Of a stretch of 31,616 bases of DNA, positions 13,854 through 22,579 are shown piece after piece (position 1 is the stretch's first letter; each line of letters starts with the position of its first letter). The notes beneath the pieces are model-generated. The model saw nothing but the letters and a program-made list of their open reading frames with translations, did not search any database and was not told the DNA's origin. Source of the stretch: Candidatus Saccharimonadota bacterium (GTDB taxonomy: Bacteria; Patescibacteriota; Saccharimonadia; Saccharimonadales; UBA10212); assembly GCA_028288985.1 (NCBI GenBank), contig JAQGHE010000040.1, forward strand, positions 1-31,616, written 5' to 3'. Made by a program: the position numbers and the translations under genes.

Positions 13854-14239
13854 GCGTCTTTGTCAGTCTTTTCAGCAAAGACTTCCTTGGCTATTTGATA
13901 AGCGTCAAATGCACGGGCTGCGCCGGCATATGCTTCCAGGTGAATAAAAAGTTCCACAATTTCTTCTTTTGTGACGCCGACATTCAGAGCAATTCGAAGC
14001 TGTCCTTTTAGCGGCTCATGCGTTCCTTGCACGGCGGCGATTGTTATCGAAATGAGTGCCCGAGTACGATCGTCTAGCCCAGGGCGCGACCATGAGTCTC
14101 CAAATGTGTGTTGCGTTGCTAAGTCTAAGAAATCGCGTGCGTTCGCAGGTTCACTATCAGCTAGGGATAGTTTTAAAGGTTTGCCCAGCAGCCGCTCTGC
14201 ATTATCATATGCTTCTTTAAACGGTTCATCGTTTTGCAT
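13850..14239 (-). CDS. Carboxymuconolactone decarboxylase (CMD) family protein
   Basis: All-helical protein of 129 residues of the CMD/AhpD superfamily (PF02627). The core LDDRTRALISITIAAVQGT and the helix VELFIHLEAYAGAARA are the family pattern. It lacks the CxxC of AhpD-type peroxidases, so it is nearer to PcaC-like members. No aromatic-degradation genes lie nearby, so true muconolactone chemistry is doubtful and a role in detoxification is only a guess. A good ribosome site GAGAGGA precedes ATG 14239, and TATAAT (14282 to 14277, minus strand) gives a leader of about 30 bases. It is coupled to the glycosylase gene downstream. Confidence 0.88.
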   Translation of the reverse strand: MQNDEPFKEAYDNAERLLGKPLKLSLADSEPANARDFLDLATQHTFGDSWSRPGLDDRTRALISITIAAVQGTHEPLKGQLRIALNVGVTKEEIVELFIHLEAYAGAARAFDAYQIAKEVFAEKTDKDA

Positions 14240-14284
14240 AAAGAGTCCTCTCTACAAGCATCGGCGTCATCTTTCTATTATATG

Positions 14285-14310
14285 CTCGTGGATAAAGCAC
14301 TATCCACGAG
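14285..14310. other. Perfect 10-bp inverted repeat between CMD and PhnB-like genes
   Basis: CTCGTGGATA/TATCCACGAG with a six-base loop. On the plus strand it is followed by TTTCATTATTTTTT, like a terminator. On the minus strand it lies five bases after the stop of the PhnB-like gene and three bases before the TATAAT of the CMD gene. It may terminate the upstream operon weakly or serve as an operator. Confidence 0.5.
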
Positions 14311-14315
14311 TTTCA

Positions 14316-14750
14316 TTATTTTTTAGAGTAGTTGAACATCCAGTTGATACCGTATTTATCAGTACAGGAGCCGAAGTAGTCACCCCAGAACATATCCTGA
14401 AGCTGCATGGTAACTTCGCCACCTTCCGACAAGCTGGCAAATAGCTTATCTGTCTCCTCGCGGCTATCCGGCTCAAGCATAATATGTATGTTATTGCCCT
14501 GTTTAAGCTTAAAATCCATCGACTCCGGAGCGTCGGTACCCATCAAAACGTGGCCGGCCAGGATGGGCAGCTCTATGTGCACAACGAGATTTTTGTCTTC
14601 CTCTGACAGTGGCGGCTGTCCTTCTTGCGGAGGGACTGCAGACATCCGCATGATCTCCCCCTCAAACTCAGTGCCGAACACTGATTTATAGAAGTTAAAC
14701 GCTTCCTCAGTATTGCGGGGAAAATTTAGATAAGTGCTTACTCGTGCCAT
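14316..14750 (-). CDS. PhnB-like VOC family protein
   Basis: Protein of 144 residues of the PhnB/3-demethylubiquinone-methyltransferase-like VOC branch (PF06983). It begins VSTYLNFPRNTEEAFNFY, the typical first unit, contains HVLMGTDAP, and ends QDMFWGDYFGSCTDKYGINW, the strongly conserved C-terminal stretch. These proteins are dimeric and often have no proven activity. ATG 14750 has GGAG six bases upstream, which decides against the upstream in-frame start at 14801. It is the second gene of a leftward operon behind an alpha/beta hydrolase. Confidence 0.9.
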   Translation of the reverse strand: MARVSTYLNFPRNTEEAFNFYKSVFGTEFEGEIMRMSAVPPQEGQPPLSEEDKNLVVHIELPILAGHVLMGTDAPESMDFKLKQGNNIHIMLEPDSREETDKLFASLSEGGEVTMQLQDMFWGDYFGSCTDKYGINWMFNYSKK

Positions 14751-14816
14751 CGTTACTCCATTCTTATTATGCTTCTTTTTATAATCATACGACTCTACCA
14801 AGCGCGGCCGTCTAGA

Positions 14817-15650
14817 CTACTGCTGGGCAAAAGCCAATATCTCCTTGTTAATTTCTTCTGCATGCGTCCACGGAATACCGTGCGGCGCGTTTTCTAAAGC
14901 TACAAATTTGCTGTCTTTTAGCTCTGTCTGCAGGCGATTACCTGTAATCTCAAATGGTAGAACCCGGTCAGATTTTCCGTGGATAATCAGGGTCGGGACA
15001 TCGATATTGGGAAGATCGCCGCGAAAATCCGTCAACCAGGCGGTTACGCACTCGTATGTTCCCCTTGGAGAGGCAACAGACGCTGTGTTCCATGAATATC
15101 GAACCACTTCCTCGCTAACGCGCTTGCCTAAATTTTCGTCGGTATTGTAAAAGTCAGCAAGAAACTGCGAGAGATACGCCAGCCGGTCTGCCTTGATAGT
15201 CTGCTGTATTCCATCAAAAACACTTTTATCGACACCTTCCGGGTTATCGTCTGTCTTTAAAAGAAACGGCGGAATAGGAGAAACAAACACTGCCTTACTT
15301 ATACGCTCGGATCCAATAGTCCCAAGATAGTGCGCTACCTCTCCCGTGCCCATCGAATGGCCAACCAGGATTACGTCCTTTAGATCCAGGCTGGTCAGCA
15401 GTTTGTCCAAGTCAGCGACAAACGTGTCATAGTCATACCCAAATGCCGGCTTACTGGATTTACCGAAGCCTCGACGATCATAGGTTATCGTTCGGTAGTT
15501 TGCTGTCAGCAAAGCTAGCTTTTGCTTCTCCCAAGCGTTTCCATCCAACGGAAAGCCATGGATTAAAACTACCGGCTGGCCCGAACCGTGGTCCTCATAG
15601 TGGATCTTGATTGTTCCCGAATTTTCTTTTCCTACTTCAATGTAAGGCAT
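14817..15650 (-). CDS. Alpha/beta hydrolase, non-heme chloroperoxidase-like
   Basis: Protein of 277 residues with the full alpha/beta-hydrolase pattern: HGFPLDGNAW (oxyanion loop), YDRRGFGKS, nucleophile elbow GHSMG (Ser99), IIHGKSDRVLP (acid) and APHGIPWTH (catalytic His). The order and the GRGEV-like segment after the elbow (GTGEV) match bacterial perhydrolase/non-heme chloroperoxidase relatives, which act as esterases in vivo. There is no signal peptide, so it is cytoplasmic. AGGGGG lies five bases before ATG 15650 and decides the start against the GTG at 15656. It leads the small operon with the PhnB-like gene. Confidence 0.92.
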   Translation of the reverse strand: MPYIEVGKENSGTIKIHYEDHGSGQPVVLIHGFPLDGNAWEKQKLALLTANYRTITYDRRGFGKSSKPAFGYDYDTFVADLDKLLTSLDLKDVILVGHSMGTGEVAHYLGTIGSERISKAVFVSPIPPFLLKTDDNPEGVDKSVFDGIQQTIKADRLAYLSQFLADFYNTDENLGKRVSEEVVRYSWNTASVASPRGTYECVTAWLTDFRGDLPNIDVPTLIIHGKSDRVLPFEITGNRLQTELKDSKFVALENAPHGIPWTHAEEINKEILAFAQQ

Positions 15651-15745
15651 ACTCACCCCCCTAACGGAGGCTGGAAATGCTCACACAGACTGAGGCAGAG
15701 ACGTAGCCTGAGCGGCTTTTGGTTCATTTAATCGCTACTTCAAAG

Positions 15746-15761
15746 GCTACCCTAAGGTAGC
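15746..15761. promoter_or_regulatory. Palindrome in the region upstream of the clpC-like gene
   Basis: GCTACC-CTAA-GGTAGC is a perfect 6-bp inverted repeat in the 255-base divergent region between the hydrolase and the Clp gene. It is not the CIRCE element. It may be an operator for either gene. The rest of the region shows only a weak extended -10 (TGGTATTTA, about 35 bases before ATG 15906). Confidence 0.35.
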
Positions 15762-15905
15762 ATTTTGGTCAGTAAAATAATCGATGACGTTGCCAGGCTA
15801 AAACCAGCCGCCAGCCTTAAGCCATCTAGAGCCCAGGGTGTGATAAATCCGACTGCTCCCAGAGCGCGATTGGTATTTACTACAGATGTAGGAAGGCGGC
15901 GCTTT

Positions 15906-18608
15906 ATGGCTAACGGTTTATGCGACATAGATAACCAAAGGCCCGCTACGCATACCATCAAGCTGACCCGAAACGGCCGGGAGACGACCCTAGAGCTATG
16001 TGATATCCATTACGAGGAGCTGCGGCGCGAGCAGTTTATGACCTCTCCCTTTGAGTCCCTATTCTCAGACAGAGGACTAATGGACACCTTTCCTAGGGAT
16101 GCGCCGGCATTTTCCTCGTCTTTCGACCGCCCTTTCGGGCCGGAGCGCGAAGGCATCGACATCGAAGAGTACTTACCGGACCACACCAAGCAGCTTATTC
16201 AAAAAGCCGCGGAGACAGCGGTTGGCTGGGGCCGCCGGGAAGTAGACACCGAACACCTTTTGTATGCTTTGGCAGACAGCGAGGTGGTGGCTGAGATATT
16301 CAGGCAATTCAAGTTATCTCCTGAAGAAGTACAGGATTATATCGAGGCCAATGCCCCCAAGGGGAAGGGTAGGGCAACAGGTGATGAAGCGGTTGAAGTA
16401 AGCGTATCCCCCCGGGTTAAAAGTGTGCTGGAGGCCGCTTTTCGGATCTCGCGCGAGCTTGGCCATAGCTATATCGGGCCCGAACACCTTTTAATTGCGC
16501 TGGCCGGCGAGGACGAGGGCATGGCGGGAGATTTGCTTCGCAAATACGGACTCTCGCAGGAGGCTATACGCCAAAAAACTGTCAAGGTGGTTGGAAAAGG
16601 TGCCGAGGAAGGCCAGGTGCAAGCGCGGACCAATACTCCCCAGCTTGATAAGTACTCCCGCGATCTATCAGCTCTAGCCAAACAGGGAAAGCTGGATCCG
16701 GTAATCGGTAGAGCCAAAGAGATTGAAACAATGATTGAAATACTAGCCCGTCGCACTAAAAATAATCCGGTATTGATTGGCGAACCCGGCGTTGGCAAGA
16801 CCGCCATCGTAGAGGGCTTGGCCCAGCGGATCCTGAGCGGAAAGGTCCCCCAGGTACTGGAGGGTAAGCGGGTAGTAGAGCTTAACTTAAACTCCATGAT
16901 CGCCGGCAGCAAATACCGGGGTGAATTTGAAGAACGTATAAAGGACGTCTTGGACGAAATCGTAGAGCACCAGGATGAGCTTCTGGTCTTTATAGATGAA
17001 GTGCATACCATAGTGGGTGCCGGCCAGGGTGGGGGCGAAGGTGGAGTAGATGTATCAAATGTCATCAAGCCCACGCTGGCACGCGGAGAGCTCCACTTGA
17101 TAGGCGCGACCACTTTAAACGAGTATCAGAAGTATATAGAAAAGGACGCCGCGCTGGAGCGTCGCTTTCAGCCCATCATGGTACCGGAACCTACGGTCGA
17201 GCAAACGATAGAGATCCTGCGCGGCCTGCGCGATAAATATGAAGCCCATCACAAAGTAAAGATTACCGACGAAGCCATAGTGGCCGCCGCCGAACTATCA
17301 GATAGATATGTCACCGGCCGTTTTTTGCCGGACAAAGCCATCGACCTTATCGACCAGGCGTCCGCAAGAGTCAGAATCGGCGCCGACGCCTTCAGCCAGG
17401 ATATCGATGACCTGGATAGCCGCATAGGAAGGGCTAGGCGGGAGCAGGATTACGCCAGCAGCCATAAGCAGTTTGATAAAGCCAAGGACGTAGATAACGA
17501 ATTGAATGATCTGGAAGACCAAAAAAGGGAGCTCAGCGAAAAACAGCATCAGCAGCGCGGTTCTTCTTCCCGCGAAGTTCTGCTGGAGCACGTCGCCCAA
17601 ATCGTGTCGAACCTGACGGGAATCCCCGTTACGGAGCTCACCCAGGAAGAAAAGGACAAGCTTCTGAAGATGGAGGAGCACCTGCATGAGCGGGTTATCG
17701 GTCAGGAAGAGGCCATAACGGCAGTATCTGATGCCATACGAGCCTCGCGAGCGGGCTTAGTAGAAGGCAACCGGCCCATCGCCTCTTTTATGTTCCTGGG
17801 GCCTACCGGCGTCGGCAAGACAGAGCTTGCTAAGGCTTTAGCTTGGCTGGTCTTCGGCGACGAAGATGCCCTGATCCGGGTTGATATGAGTGAATATATG
17901 GAGAGACATGCCGTGGCGCGGCTGATCGGGGCACCCCCCGGCTACGTAGGTTTTGAGGAGGGCGGCCAGCTGACAGAGCGTGTTCGCCGCCGGCCGTACA
18001 GCGTAATTCTGCTGGACGAGATAGAAAAAGCTCATCCGGATGTTAACAATATCCTGCTTCAGATTTTTGATGACGGGCGCCTAACCGACGGTAAAGGGCG
18101 GGTGGTAGATTTTACCAATACCATTATTATTGCCACCTCCAACATCGGTTCCAACATCATTCAGGACAATCTGACACAAAGCGGTACCGAGAAAAAATCA
18201 TATGATCGCATAAAGGATGAATTAATGGAGGTGCTGCGCGCCCACTTCCGGCCGGAGTTCCTCAATCGGATAGATGAGATCATTGTTTTTCATGCTCTCA
18301 CAAAGGATCAAATCAGACAGATCGTGCAGCTGCAGCTGGAGCGAGTCCGTCGCACTGCCCGCGGTCAGGGTATAGAACTTAACTTCGATAAATCAGTCGT
18401 TGACCACCTGGCCGATGTCGGCTACATGCCGGAATATGGCGCCCGCGAACTGCGGCGCAGGATCAAGATAGAAATTGAGAATAGGCTCGCCCGCGAAATG
18501 CTCTCCGGCGCCATTACAGAGGGCAGTGCCGTCAAAGCCAGGTATGGTCCTGATGGCGTGACATTCAGCCTGGCAAAAACGGCCCGCGAGAAAGCAGCCG
18601 CTAAATAA
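15906..18608 (+). CDS. clpC: ClpC-like AAA+ protein unfoldase/disaggregase
   Basis: Hsp100 ATPase of 900 residues. It has a short zinc-finger-like N-terminus (1-45; LCDID and LCDIH) and two Clp_N repeats (about 90-235; TEHLLYAL and PEHLLIAL). AAA1 has Walker A GEPGVGKT (292-299) and Walker B VFIDE. A short coiled middle domain spans about 495-555. AAA2 has GPTGVGKTE (632-640), LLDEIEKAH (702-710) and the arginine region NRID. The ~60-residue middle domain is ClpC-like, not the long ClpB one. Between TSNIG (745) and FRPEF (781) the VGF/LGF tripeptide that docks ClpP is missing, so it may work without ClpP. The N-terminal finger has lost one Cys (CDID for CDxC). ATG 15906 is chosen, with GGCGG six bases upstream; the in-frame TTG at 15765 adds an unlikely leader peptide. 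Confidence 0.93.
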   Translation: MANGLCDIDNQRPATHTIKLTRNGRETTLELCDIHYEELRREQFMTSPFESLFSDRGLMDTFPRDAPAFSSSFDRPFGPEREGIDIEEYLPDHTKQLIQKAAETAVGWGRREVDTEHLLYALADSEVVAEIFRQFKLSPEEVQDYIEANAPKGKGRATGDEAVEVSVSPRVKSVLEAAFRISRELGHSYIGPEHLLIALAGEDEGMAGDLLRKYGLSQEAIRQKTVKVVGKGAEEGQVQARTNTPQLDKYSRDLSALAKQGKLDPVIGRAKEIETMIEILARRTKNNPVLIGEPGVGKTAIVEGLAQRILSGKVPQVLEGKRVVELNLNSMIAGSKYRGEFEERIKDVLDEIVEHQDELLVFIDEVHTIVGAGQGGGEGGVDVSNVIKPTLARGELHLIGATTLNEYQKYIEKDAALERRFQPIMVPEPTVEQTIEILRGLRDKYEAHHKVKITDEAIVAAAELSDRYVTGRFLPDKAIDLIDQASARVRIGADAFSQDIDDLDSRIGRARREQDYASSHKQFDKAKDVDNELNDLEDQKRELSEKQHQQRGSSSREVLLEHVAQIVSNLTGIPVTELTQEEKDKLLKMEEHLHERVIGQEEAITAVSDAIRASRAGLVEGNRPIASFMFLGPTGVGKTELAKALAWLVFGDEDALIRVDMSEYMERHAVARLIGAPPGYVGFEEGGQLTERVRRRPYSVILLDEIEKAHPDVNNILLQIFDDGRLTDGKGRVVDFTNTIIIATSNIGSNIIQDNLTQSGTEKKSYDRIKDELMEVLRAHFRPEFLNRIDEIIVFHALTKDQIRQIVQLQLERVRRTARGQGIELNFDKSVVDHLADVGYMPEYGARELRRRIKIEIENRLAREMLSGAITEGSAVKARYGPDGVTFSLAKTAREKAAAK

Positions 18609-18663
18609 TTTGCCGTTCCTAGCATCCCACCCTTTTAAAGTCATCTTTTAGTTATTCATACCT

Positions 18664-18681
18664 GATTGATATAATCACTGT
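18664..18681 (+). promoter_or_regulatory. Extended -10, leaderless start for gene 18682
   Basis: TGATATAAT (18667-18675) is an extended -10, followed by six bases and ATG 18682. No ribosome site could fit on the transcript. Confidence 0.65.
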
Positions 18682-19254
18682 ATGGATTTTCAGGCCGCTT
18701 TGGGAAGCGACGAGTACTACAAAATGCTGGAGAGCGTATTAGGCGCGCGCAGAACTCAACACCAGCTGGAAGAAGCCGTGGTAAATGCTCCTTTTAAGGA
18801 TAGACGCACCACGACGCTGCTCGGGTTGGGCATCGTGGTTTTACTGCTGGTGAATAAGAAAGAGGGCACAATCGACAGAATTGCCCTCGCCAACACCGAA
18901 CTGGCCAAAGGAACAGTAGAGATGTCTGCCAAACCGTTTAAAGAGATTAAAATACCTATAAACTACACTCGTAACTTTATCGTTAGAGCCATCAGAGATC
19001 AGCACTACATGATCACCTCAGACTGGCAGTACATGTTTATCCCCGCCTTGACCCCCGAAGAAGCCCGCTTCAATCAGGCCGGAGGCGGCATCGCCTGCAG
19101 TGTAATTTATCCTCTCAACCATGTTCTTGACGGCGGGGCTATGATTTTCAGTTATTACGAACCTATCGAACGAATCGGCAAGGACCACCACAACTTCATG
19201 ACACGGTATACGTCGATGGTACAAAAAGCGTTTCAAAAACTGTCCGTCAGCTAG
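18682..19254 (+). CDS. Hypothetical protein with a GAF-like core
   Basis: Protein of 190 residues that I do not recognise firmly. After an N-terminal helical stretch containing ARRTQHQLEE there is a hydrophobic strand or helix (LLGLGIVVLLLV, 48-59) that could be a buried strand rather than a membrane segment. It is followed by strand-rich sequence with DRIALANTELAKGT and a late helix HNFMTRYTSMVQKAFQ. The layout (strand, IDRIALANTE, later strands, closing helix) resembles GAF-type sensor domains. Two genes further right is a soluble histidine kinase, so a signalling role is conceivable. It is leaderless. Its stop overlaps the stop of the convergent gene at 19251-19254 (CTAG serves both strands). 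Confidence 0.6.
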   Translation: MDFQAALGSDEYYKMLESVLGARRTQHQLEEAVVNAPFKDRRTTTLLGLGIVVLLLVNKKEGTIDRIALANTELAKGTVEMSAKPFKEIKIPINYTRNFIVRAIRDQHYMITSDWQYMFIPALTPEEARFNQAGGGIACSVIYPLNHVLDGGAMIFSYYEPIERIGKDHHNFMTRYTSMVQKAFQKLSVS

Positions 19255-20522
19255 TTGCGAGAATATAGAGCTTTTAGCTCAGTATTAATGATCGCCGTCT
19301 TACATCTACCGCTATCGTAAGTGGCCAAGTGCTCAAAGCCCCTGTCTTTTTGGTGCGGCCAATACGCTATTAACTTATAGATTCCGGGAATTCTAAAATC
19401 ATCATACATCCGTAGACCATTAGGTGCGCTGAGGTCAATTTCCATCGGCTCTTGCAAAAGGATCACTCCGTTTTTGGCTAAAAGCTCTGCTTCATTTTGC
19501 AGCATAACACCCACCTCTTCGTCTGAGCTCTCATAAAGTACCGTGAAGTCGGTGATTAAGTTTGGTTTTTGGGGTTTGTCGGGCCAATTTTTCGCGATAG
19601 CTCTTTGTATATCCACAACTTCGGCAGAATCAGTAGCATCGCCCAGATGGAAGGCGAGATTCGGCAGCGAGACCGTAGAGAGATAGTAGTCTTTATTCAT
19701 TAAACGGCGGTCCATAAGCTCGCTGGGTCTACGGTTACTAAGAGCCCAATTGGCTGTTTCCGCATCCCTGGGTTGAGTGAGGTCTACCCCCAAGCTATAT
19801 CCGACATTGAGAGGTTTATTAATCTCATGGTTTATTACCATGGTTTGTTGCTTATCGGGGACTAAAAGTCCTGTAGCTTCGTCCCTGGAGTAAATCCCGA
19901 TTTCGTCGAATGGTAAGTTAGCCGCAATTTGCGCCCAACCTTCACCTTGACTGCAACCTATATCGGCAGAGAATACCTCATCGGGGAACTCATCGCCATA
20001 TATGTACTTAGCGATCATTACACCTACGTATCGCTGGGGAATATTGGTATTTATGAAGTGTCTTAAGATGTTATTTTCAAAAATATCGGCCTTAGAAAAC
20101 TCATTTGGGTCATCAGGTTCTTCTTCATACCATCTCTTTATCTCTTCCTCGACATCATTTGCGCTGTGAAACCCATCGGGGAATCTTCTTCCGCCAGGCA
20201 AGTTTAGAAGATTGTACTGGATACCGCATCTGATTAAGTTTGCGGCAAATTCTTTGGTGGGTGGGCGATGAGCTCTGCGCTTAATCCTGGGGCTATCGTG
20301 GGTTCTATAGTAAGTATCCGGGTCCCGCCTAGCTTCGATAAAGAGCTCAATAGAATCTCGGAATGGCTTATAGCACTCAATTAGTTTGGCGGCGGCTTCG
20401 CCAATATAGGCAATGTGCCGTTCCCCGCCAATCGGGTTGTGCTCCCAATCGGCTAAGCTTGACTGGACGTTCTCAAGAGTCGCCAACTCTGCTTCAGCCC
20501 GAGGTCTATAAATCTCCGACAT
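19251..20522 (-). CDS. Putative SAM-dependent methyltransferase, substrate unknown
   Basis: Protein of 423 residues. Residues 1-160 are a charged, mostly helical N-terminal region. From about 180 the sequence reads FSADIGCSQGEG, a class I methyltransferase motif I (D-x-G-x-x-x-G-x-G), then IGIYSRDE (motif II acidic residue), FHLGDATD (motif III), and LITDFTVLYESSDEEV followed by NGVILLQEP (motifs IV and V with a flanking strand). I do not recognise the family as a whole; the N-terminal domain is novel to me. It is monocistronic and leftward. Upstream of ATG 20522 lie only AT-rich bases with a TATATATT stretch and no ribosome site. It shares an 83-base divergent region with the histidine kinase gene. 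Confidence 0.6.
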   Translation of the reverse strand: MSEIYRPRAEAELATLENVQSSLADWEHNPIGGERHIAYIGEAAAKLIECYKPFRDSIELFIEARRDPDTYYRTHDSPRIKRRAHRPPTKEFAANLIRCGIQYNLLNLPGGRRFPDGFHSANDVEEEIKRWYEEEPDDPNEFSKADIFENNILRHFINTNIPQRYVGVMIAKYIYGDEFPDEVFSADIGCSQGEGWAQIAANLPFDEIGIYSRDEATGLLVPDKQQTMVINHEINKPLNVGYSLGVDLTQPRDAETANWALSNRRPSELMDRRLMNKDYYLSTVSLPNLAFHLGDATDSAEVVDIQRAIAKNWPDKPQKPNLITDFTVLYESSDEEVGVMLQNEAELLAKNGVILLQEPMEIDLSAPNGLRMYDDFRIPGIYKLIAYWPHQKDRGFEHLATYDSGRCKTAIINTELKALYSRN

Positions 20523-20590
20523 AATATATACTTTAACATCTTTTTGATACTTCAGAAAGATAAATTTTTAATATTAACCTCTATTAGTTT

Positions 20591-20605
20591 TGCTAAAATA
20601 GACTA
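20591..20605 (+). promoter_or_regulatory. Extended -10, leaderless start for the histidine kinase
   Basis: TGCTAAAAT (20591-20599) followed by exactly six bases and ATG 20606. The same geometry occurs at several other genes of the window. Confidence 0.6.
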
Positions 20606-21442
20606 ATGGCAAGAAATAATACCGAAGTTCGTAATGAGTCCCATGACGCAATTGAGCAGCTTGAAAATCAGATTGAGCGTCTGATTTTAGAGCAGCGCGC
20701 TTTGAATAAGCGGGCGTCGTCCCTGCAGAGACGAAACCTCCGACTTGAAGAGTTGAATAAGCTGAAGAATGAGTTTATAGCCGTTGCTTCACACCAGCTT
20801 CGCACGCCGGCCACAGGCGTAAAGCAGTATTTAGGACTACTGCTTGAAGGCTATGCCGATGCCCTGACTCCCAGCCAGACGCTGTTCCTGGAAAAAGCGG
20901 ATGAAAGCAATAATCGGCAACTGAGGATTATCGACGACCTGCTGCAAGTAGCACGCATAGACTCCGAGAGCTTCAAGCTGCATATGAGCACGCTTGAGAT
21001 TAAGAAAATTATTGAAAAAGTAGTTGAAGATCTGCAGGATAAGCTAAAGAGCCGGAATCAGAAAATCGTCTACCAGCTGCCGGATAAGCCCATACCGGTT
21101 CGGGGCGATAGCGAAAGGTTGCGTATGGTCTTTGAGAATTTAATAGATAATGCCAGCAACTATTCACCCTCTGGCACAACCATAACCATCAAACTAAGGC
21201 CTTCCAAGAATTCTGCCGTCATTGAGATTAAAGACGAAGGAGTAGGGATAAACCGCCAGGATTTTCCAAAGCTATTCCAGAAATTTTCCCGCGTCCCCAA
21301 TCCGCTATCCGTAGAAGTGGGCGGAACCGGCCTAGGCTTATACTGGGCCCTTAAAATAGCCACTCTCCACGGCGGCGGCATAAAAGTCCAATCCCGGATA
21401 GATAAGGGCAGTACATTTACGGTTTCCCTCCCGCGGGCATAG
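20606..21442 (+). CDS. Soluble sensor histidine kinase
   Basis: Protein of 278 residues without membrane helices. Residues 10-55 are a coiled coil (EQLENQIERLILEQRAL). The HisKA dimerisation domain has the H-box FIAVASHQLRTP, with the phosphorylated His63 and the LRTP signature of EnvZ/PhoR-type kinases. The HATPase_c domain shows ENLIDNASNY (N-box), DEGVGI (G1), and GGTGLGL (G2) near the C-terminus, all intact. With no sensory domain of its own, it probably senses through the coiled coil or a partner protein. The response regulator follows at 21516, its natural partner. Leaderless start. Confidence 0.94.
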   Translation: MARNNTEVRNESHDAIEQLENQIERLILEQRALNKRASSLQRRNLRLEELNKLKNEFIAVASHQLRTPATGVKQYLGLLLEGYADALTPSQTLFLEKADESNNRQLRIIDDLLQVARIDSESFKLHMSTLEIKKIIEKVVEDLQDKLKSRNQKIVYQLPDKPIPVRGDSERLRMVFENLIDNASNYSPSGTTITIKLRPSKNSAVIEIKDEGVGINRQDFPKLFQKFSRVPNPLSVEVGGTGLGLYWALKIATLHGGGIKVQSRIDKGSTFTVSLPRA

Positions 21443-21476
21443 CTAATTTTTCACATTGAATTCAGCTGCTTTTATG

Positions 21477-21482
21477 TATAAT
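21477..21482 (+). promoter_or_regulatory. -10 box before the response regulator
   Basis: TATAAT at 21477-21482 gives a start near 21489 and a leader of about 27 bases. It contains the ribosome site AGGG before ATG 21516. The response regulator can therefore be expressed separately from the kinase. Confidence 0.5.
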
Positions 21483-21515
21483 TAATCGTTGATACTGTTA
21501 AACGGATTAGGGAAC

Positions 21516-21899
21516 ATGGCTAAAATACTGATTGTCGAAGACGAAAAACTACTGAATGAGGCTTACGAGTTGGTTCTAAAAAGAGGAGGCTTTGACGTAT
21601 CCGTAGCCTTCAACGGCGAAGAAGCTCTTGATATAGTCAGCCAGACAAAGCCCGACTTAATCCTGCTGGATTTACGAATGCCTAAGATGGACGGCGTAGC
21701 TTTTTTACAAAAACTCAAACCAGCCGATAAATACCCGGACATGAAAATCATTGTTTTTAGCAATTATGACGAGCAAAGAGAGATTGATGAAGCTTTTAAA
21801 TACGGCGCTACCCGTTACATCCTAAAGGCCTGGAACTCGCCCAGTGAGTTGATAAAAGTTGTCAAAGAGACACTGGAATCTGACTCAAAAGACTCCTAA
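21516..21899 (+). CDS. Single-domain response regulator
   Basis: CheY-like receiver of 127 residues without output domain. Visible are ILIVEDE (acidic pocket Asp9/Glu10), LILLDLRMPKMDG with phospho-acceptor Asp52, VFSN with Ser82 in the switch position, and YILKAW with the conserved Lys104. It is probably phosphorylated by the kinase upstream and acts through protein contacts, since it has no DNA-binding domain. The start is the ATG with AGGG seven bases upstream; the TTG at 21489 coincides with the expected transcription start. Its stop overlaps that of the convergent Crp/Fnr gene at 21896-21899. Confidence 0.95.
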   Translation: MAKILIVEDEKLLNEAYELVLKRGGFDVSVAFNGEEALDIVSQTKPDLILLDLRMPKMDGVAFLQKLKPADKYPDMKIIVFSNYDEQREIDEAFKYGATRYILKAWNSPSELIKVVKETLESDSKDS

Positions 21900-22579
21900 A
21901 GAACCAGGTCGCTGAAGTCGCTTTCGCCTAAAATCCGTACCGCTTTGTCGACATCTACGATGTAGTAGACGTCTTTAATGGCCAGAACACCGTTCTTCTT
22001 TAGCTTGCCTATCTCGGTACTGACTGTTTCGCGGGTTAAGCCTACCAGATTGGCTATTTCCTGATGAGTAAGGCGCAGGGGGATCTGATAATGGTTCTTA
22101 GAAACCTCCTTACCGAAGCGCAGCACCAGGTACTGTAATATGTGCAGCAGCTTGTCCCCGGAGCGAAGTTGCTCCAGGGCATGCAGGTGCATAGTGGAGC
22201 CGATGTACATCGAGATGTAGCGATCAAGTAGCGAAAGGGCCAGATCCTGGTTGGAGTTGATAAAATCCATAAGGTCGTCACGCGGGATAGAGCAGACTTC
22301 GCAGTCGATGAAAGTATCGCAGTAATAAAGAGAAACGGGCGAGCGGTTGAATAGCCACTCGCTAGGCAGCATGGCGTCATGGCCTTCATAGCCGACTATC
22401 TTTTCTTCTCCGCTGGCTGAAATGTTATAAAGCTTAACCACTCCTGATCTTATAAATAAAGCTGAGCGGGGAATTTCACCCTGGTAGAACAGGGGACGAC
22501 CCTTTTTGATTAGGCGTGTCGGATAGCGAGAGCTAAACTCCCTCAGCGTTTCCGGATTAAACTGTAATTTATTGGCCAT
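21896..22579 (-). CDS. Crp/Fnr-family transcription regulator
   Basis: Protein of 227 residues. Residues 15-120 form a cyclic-nucleotide-binding beta-roll (LFYQGEIPRSALFIRSGVV, then the glycine turns EEKIVGYEGHDAM). A long dimer helix follows at about 120-150, then a C-terminal winged helix-turn-helix, LTHQEIANLVGLTRETVSTEI, with the recognition helix. The Arg/Ser pair that grips cAMP phosphate is not clearly kept and there are no clustered Cys for an Fe-S cluster, so the ligand is unknown. TATAAT (22596 to 22591) lies 11 bases before ATG, leaving a leader of about five bases. It converges with the two-component genes. Confidence 0.92.
   Translation of the reverse strand: MANKLQFNPETLREFSSRYPTRLIKKGRPLFYQGEIPRSALFIRSGVVKLYNISASGEEKIVGYEGHDAMLPSEWLFNRSPVSLYYCDTFIDCEVCSIPRDDLMDFINSNQDLALSLLDRYISMYIGSTMHLHALEQLRSGDKLLHILQYLVLRFGKEVSKNHYQIPLRLTHQEIANLVGLTRETVSTEIGKLKKNGVLAIKDVYYIVDVDKAVRILGESDFSDLVL

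Noticed and set aside
15660..15905. CIRCE or CtsR heat-shock operator before the clpC-like gene
   Set aside because: Neither the TTAGCACTC/GAGTGCTAA pair nor the CtsR heptad repeat is present; only an unrelated palindrome is.
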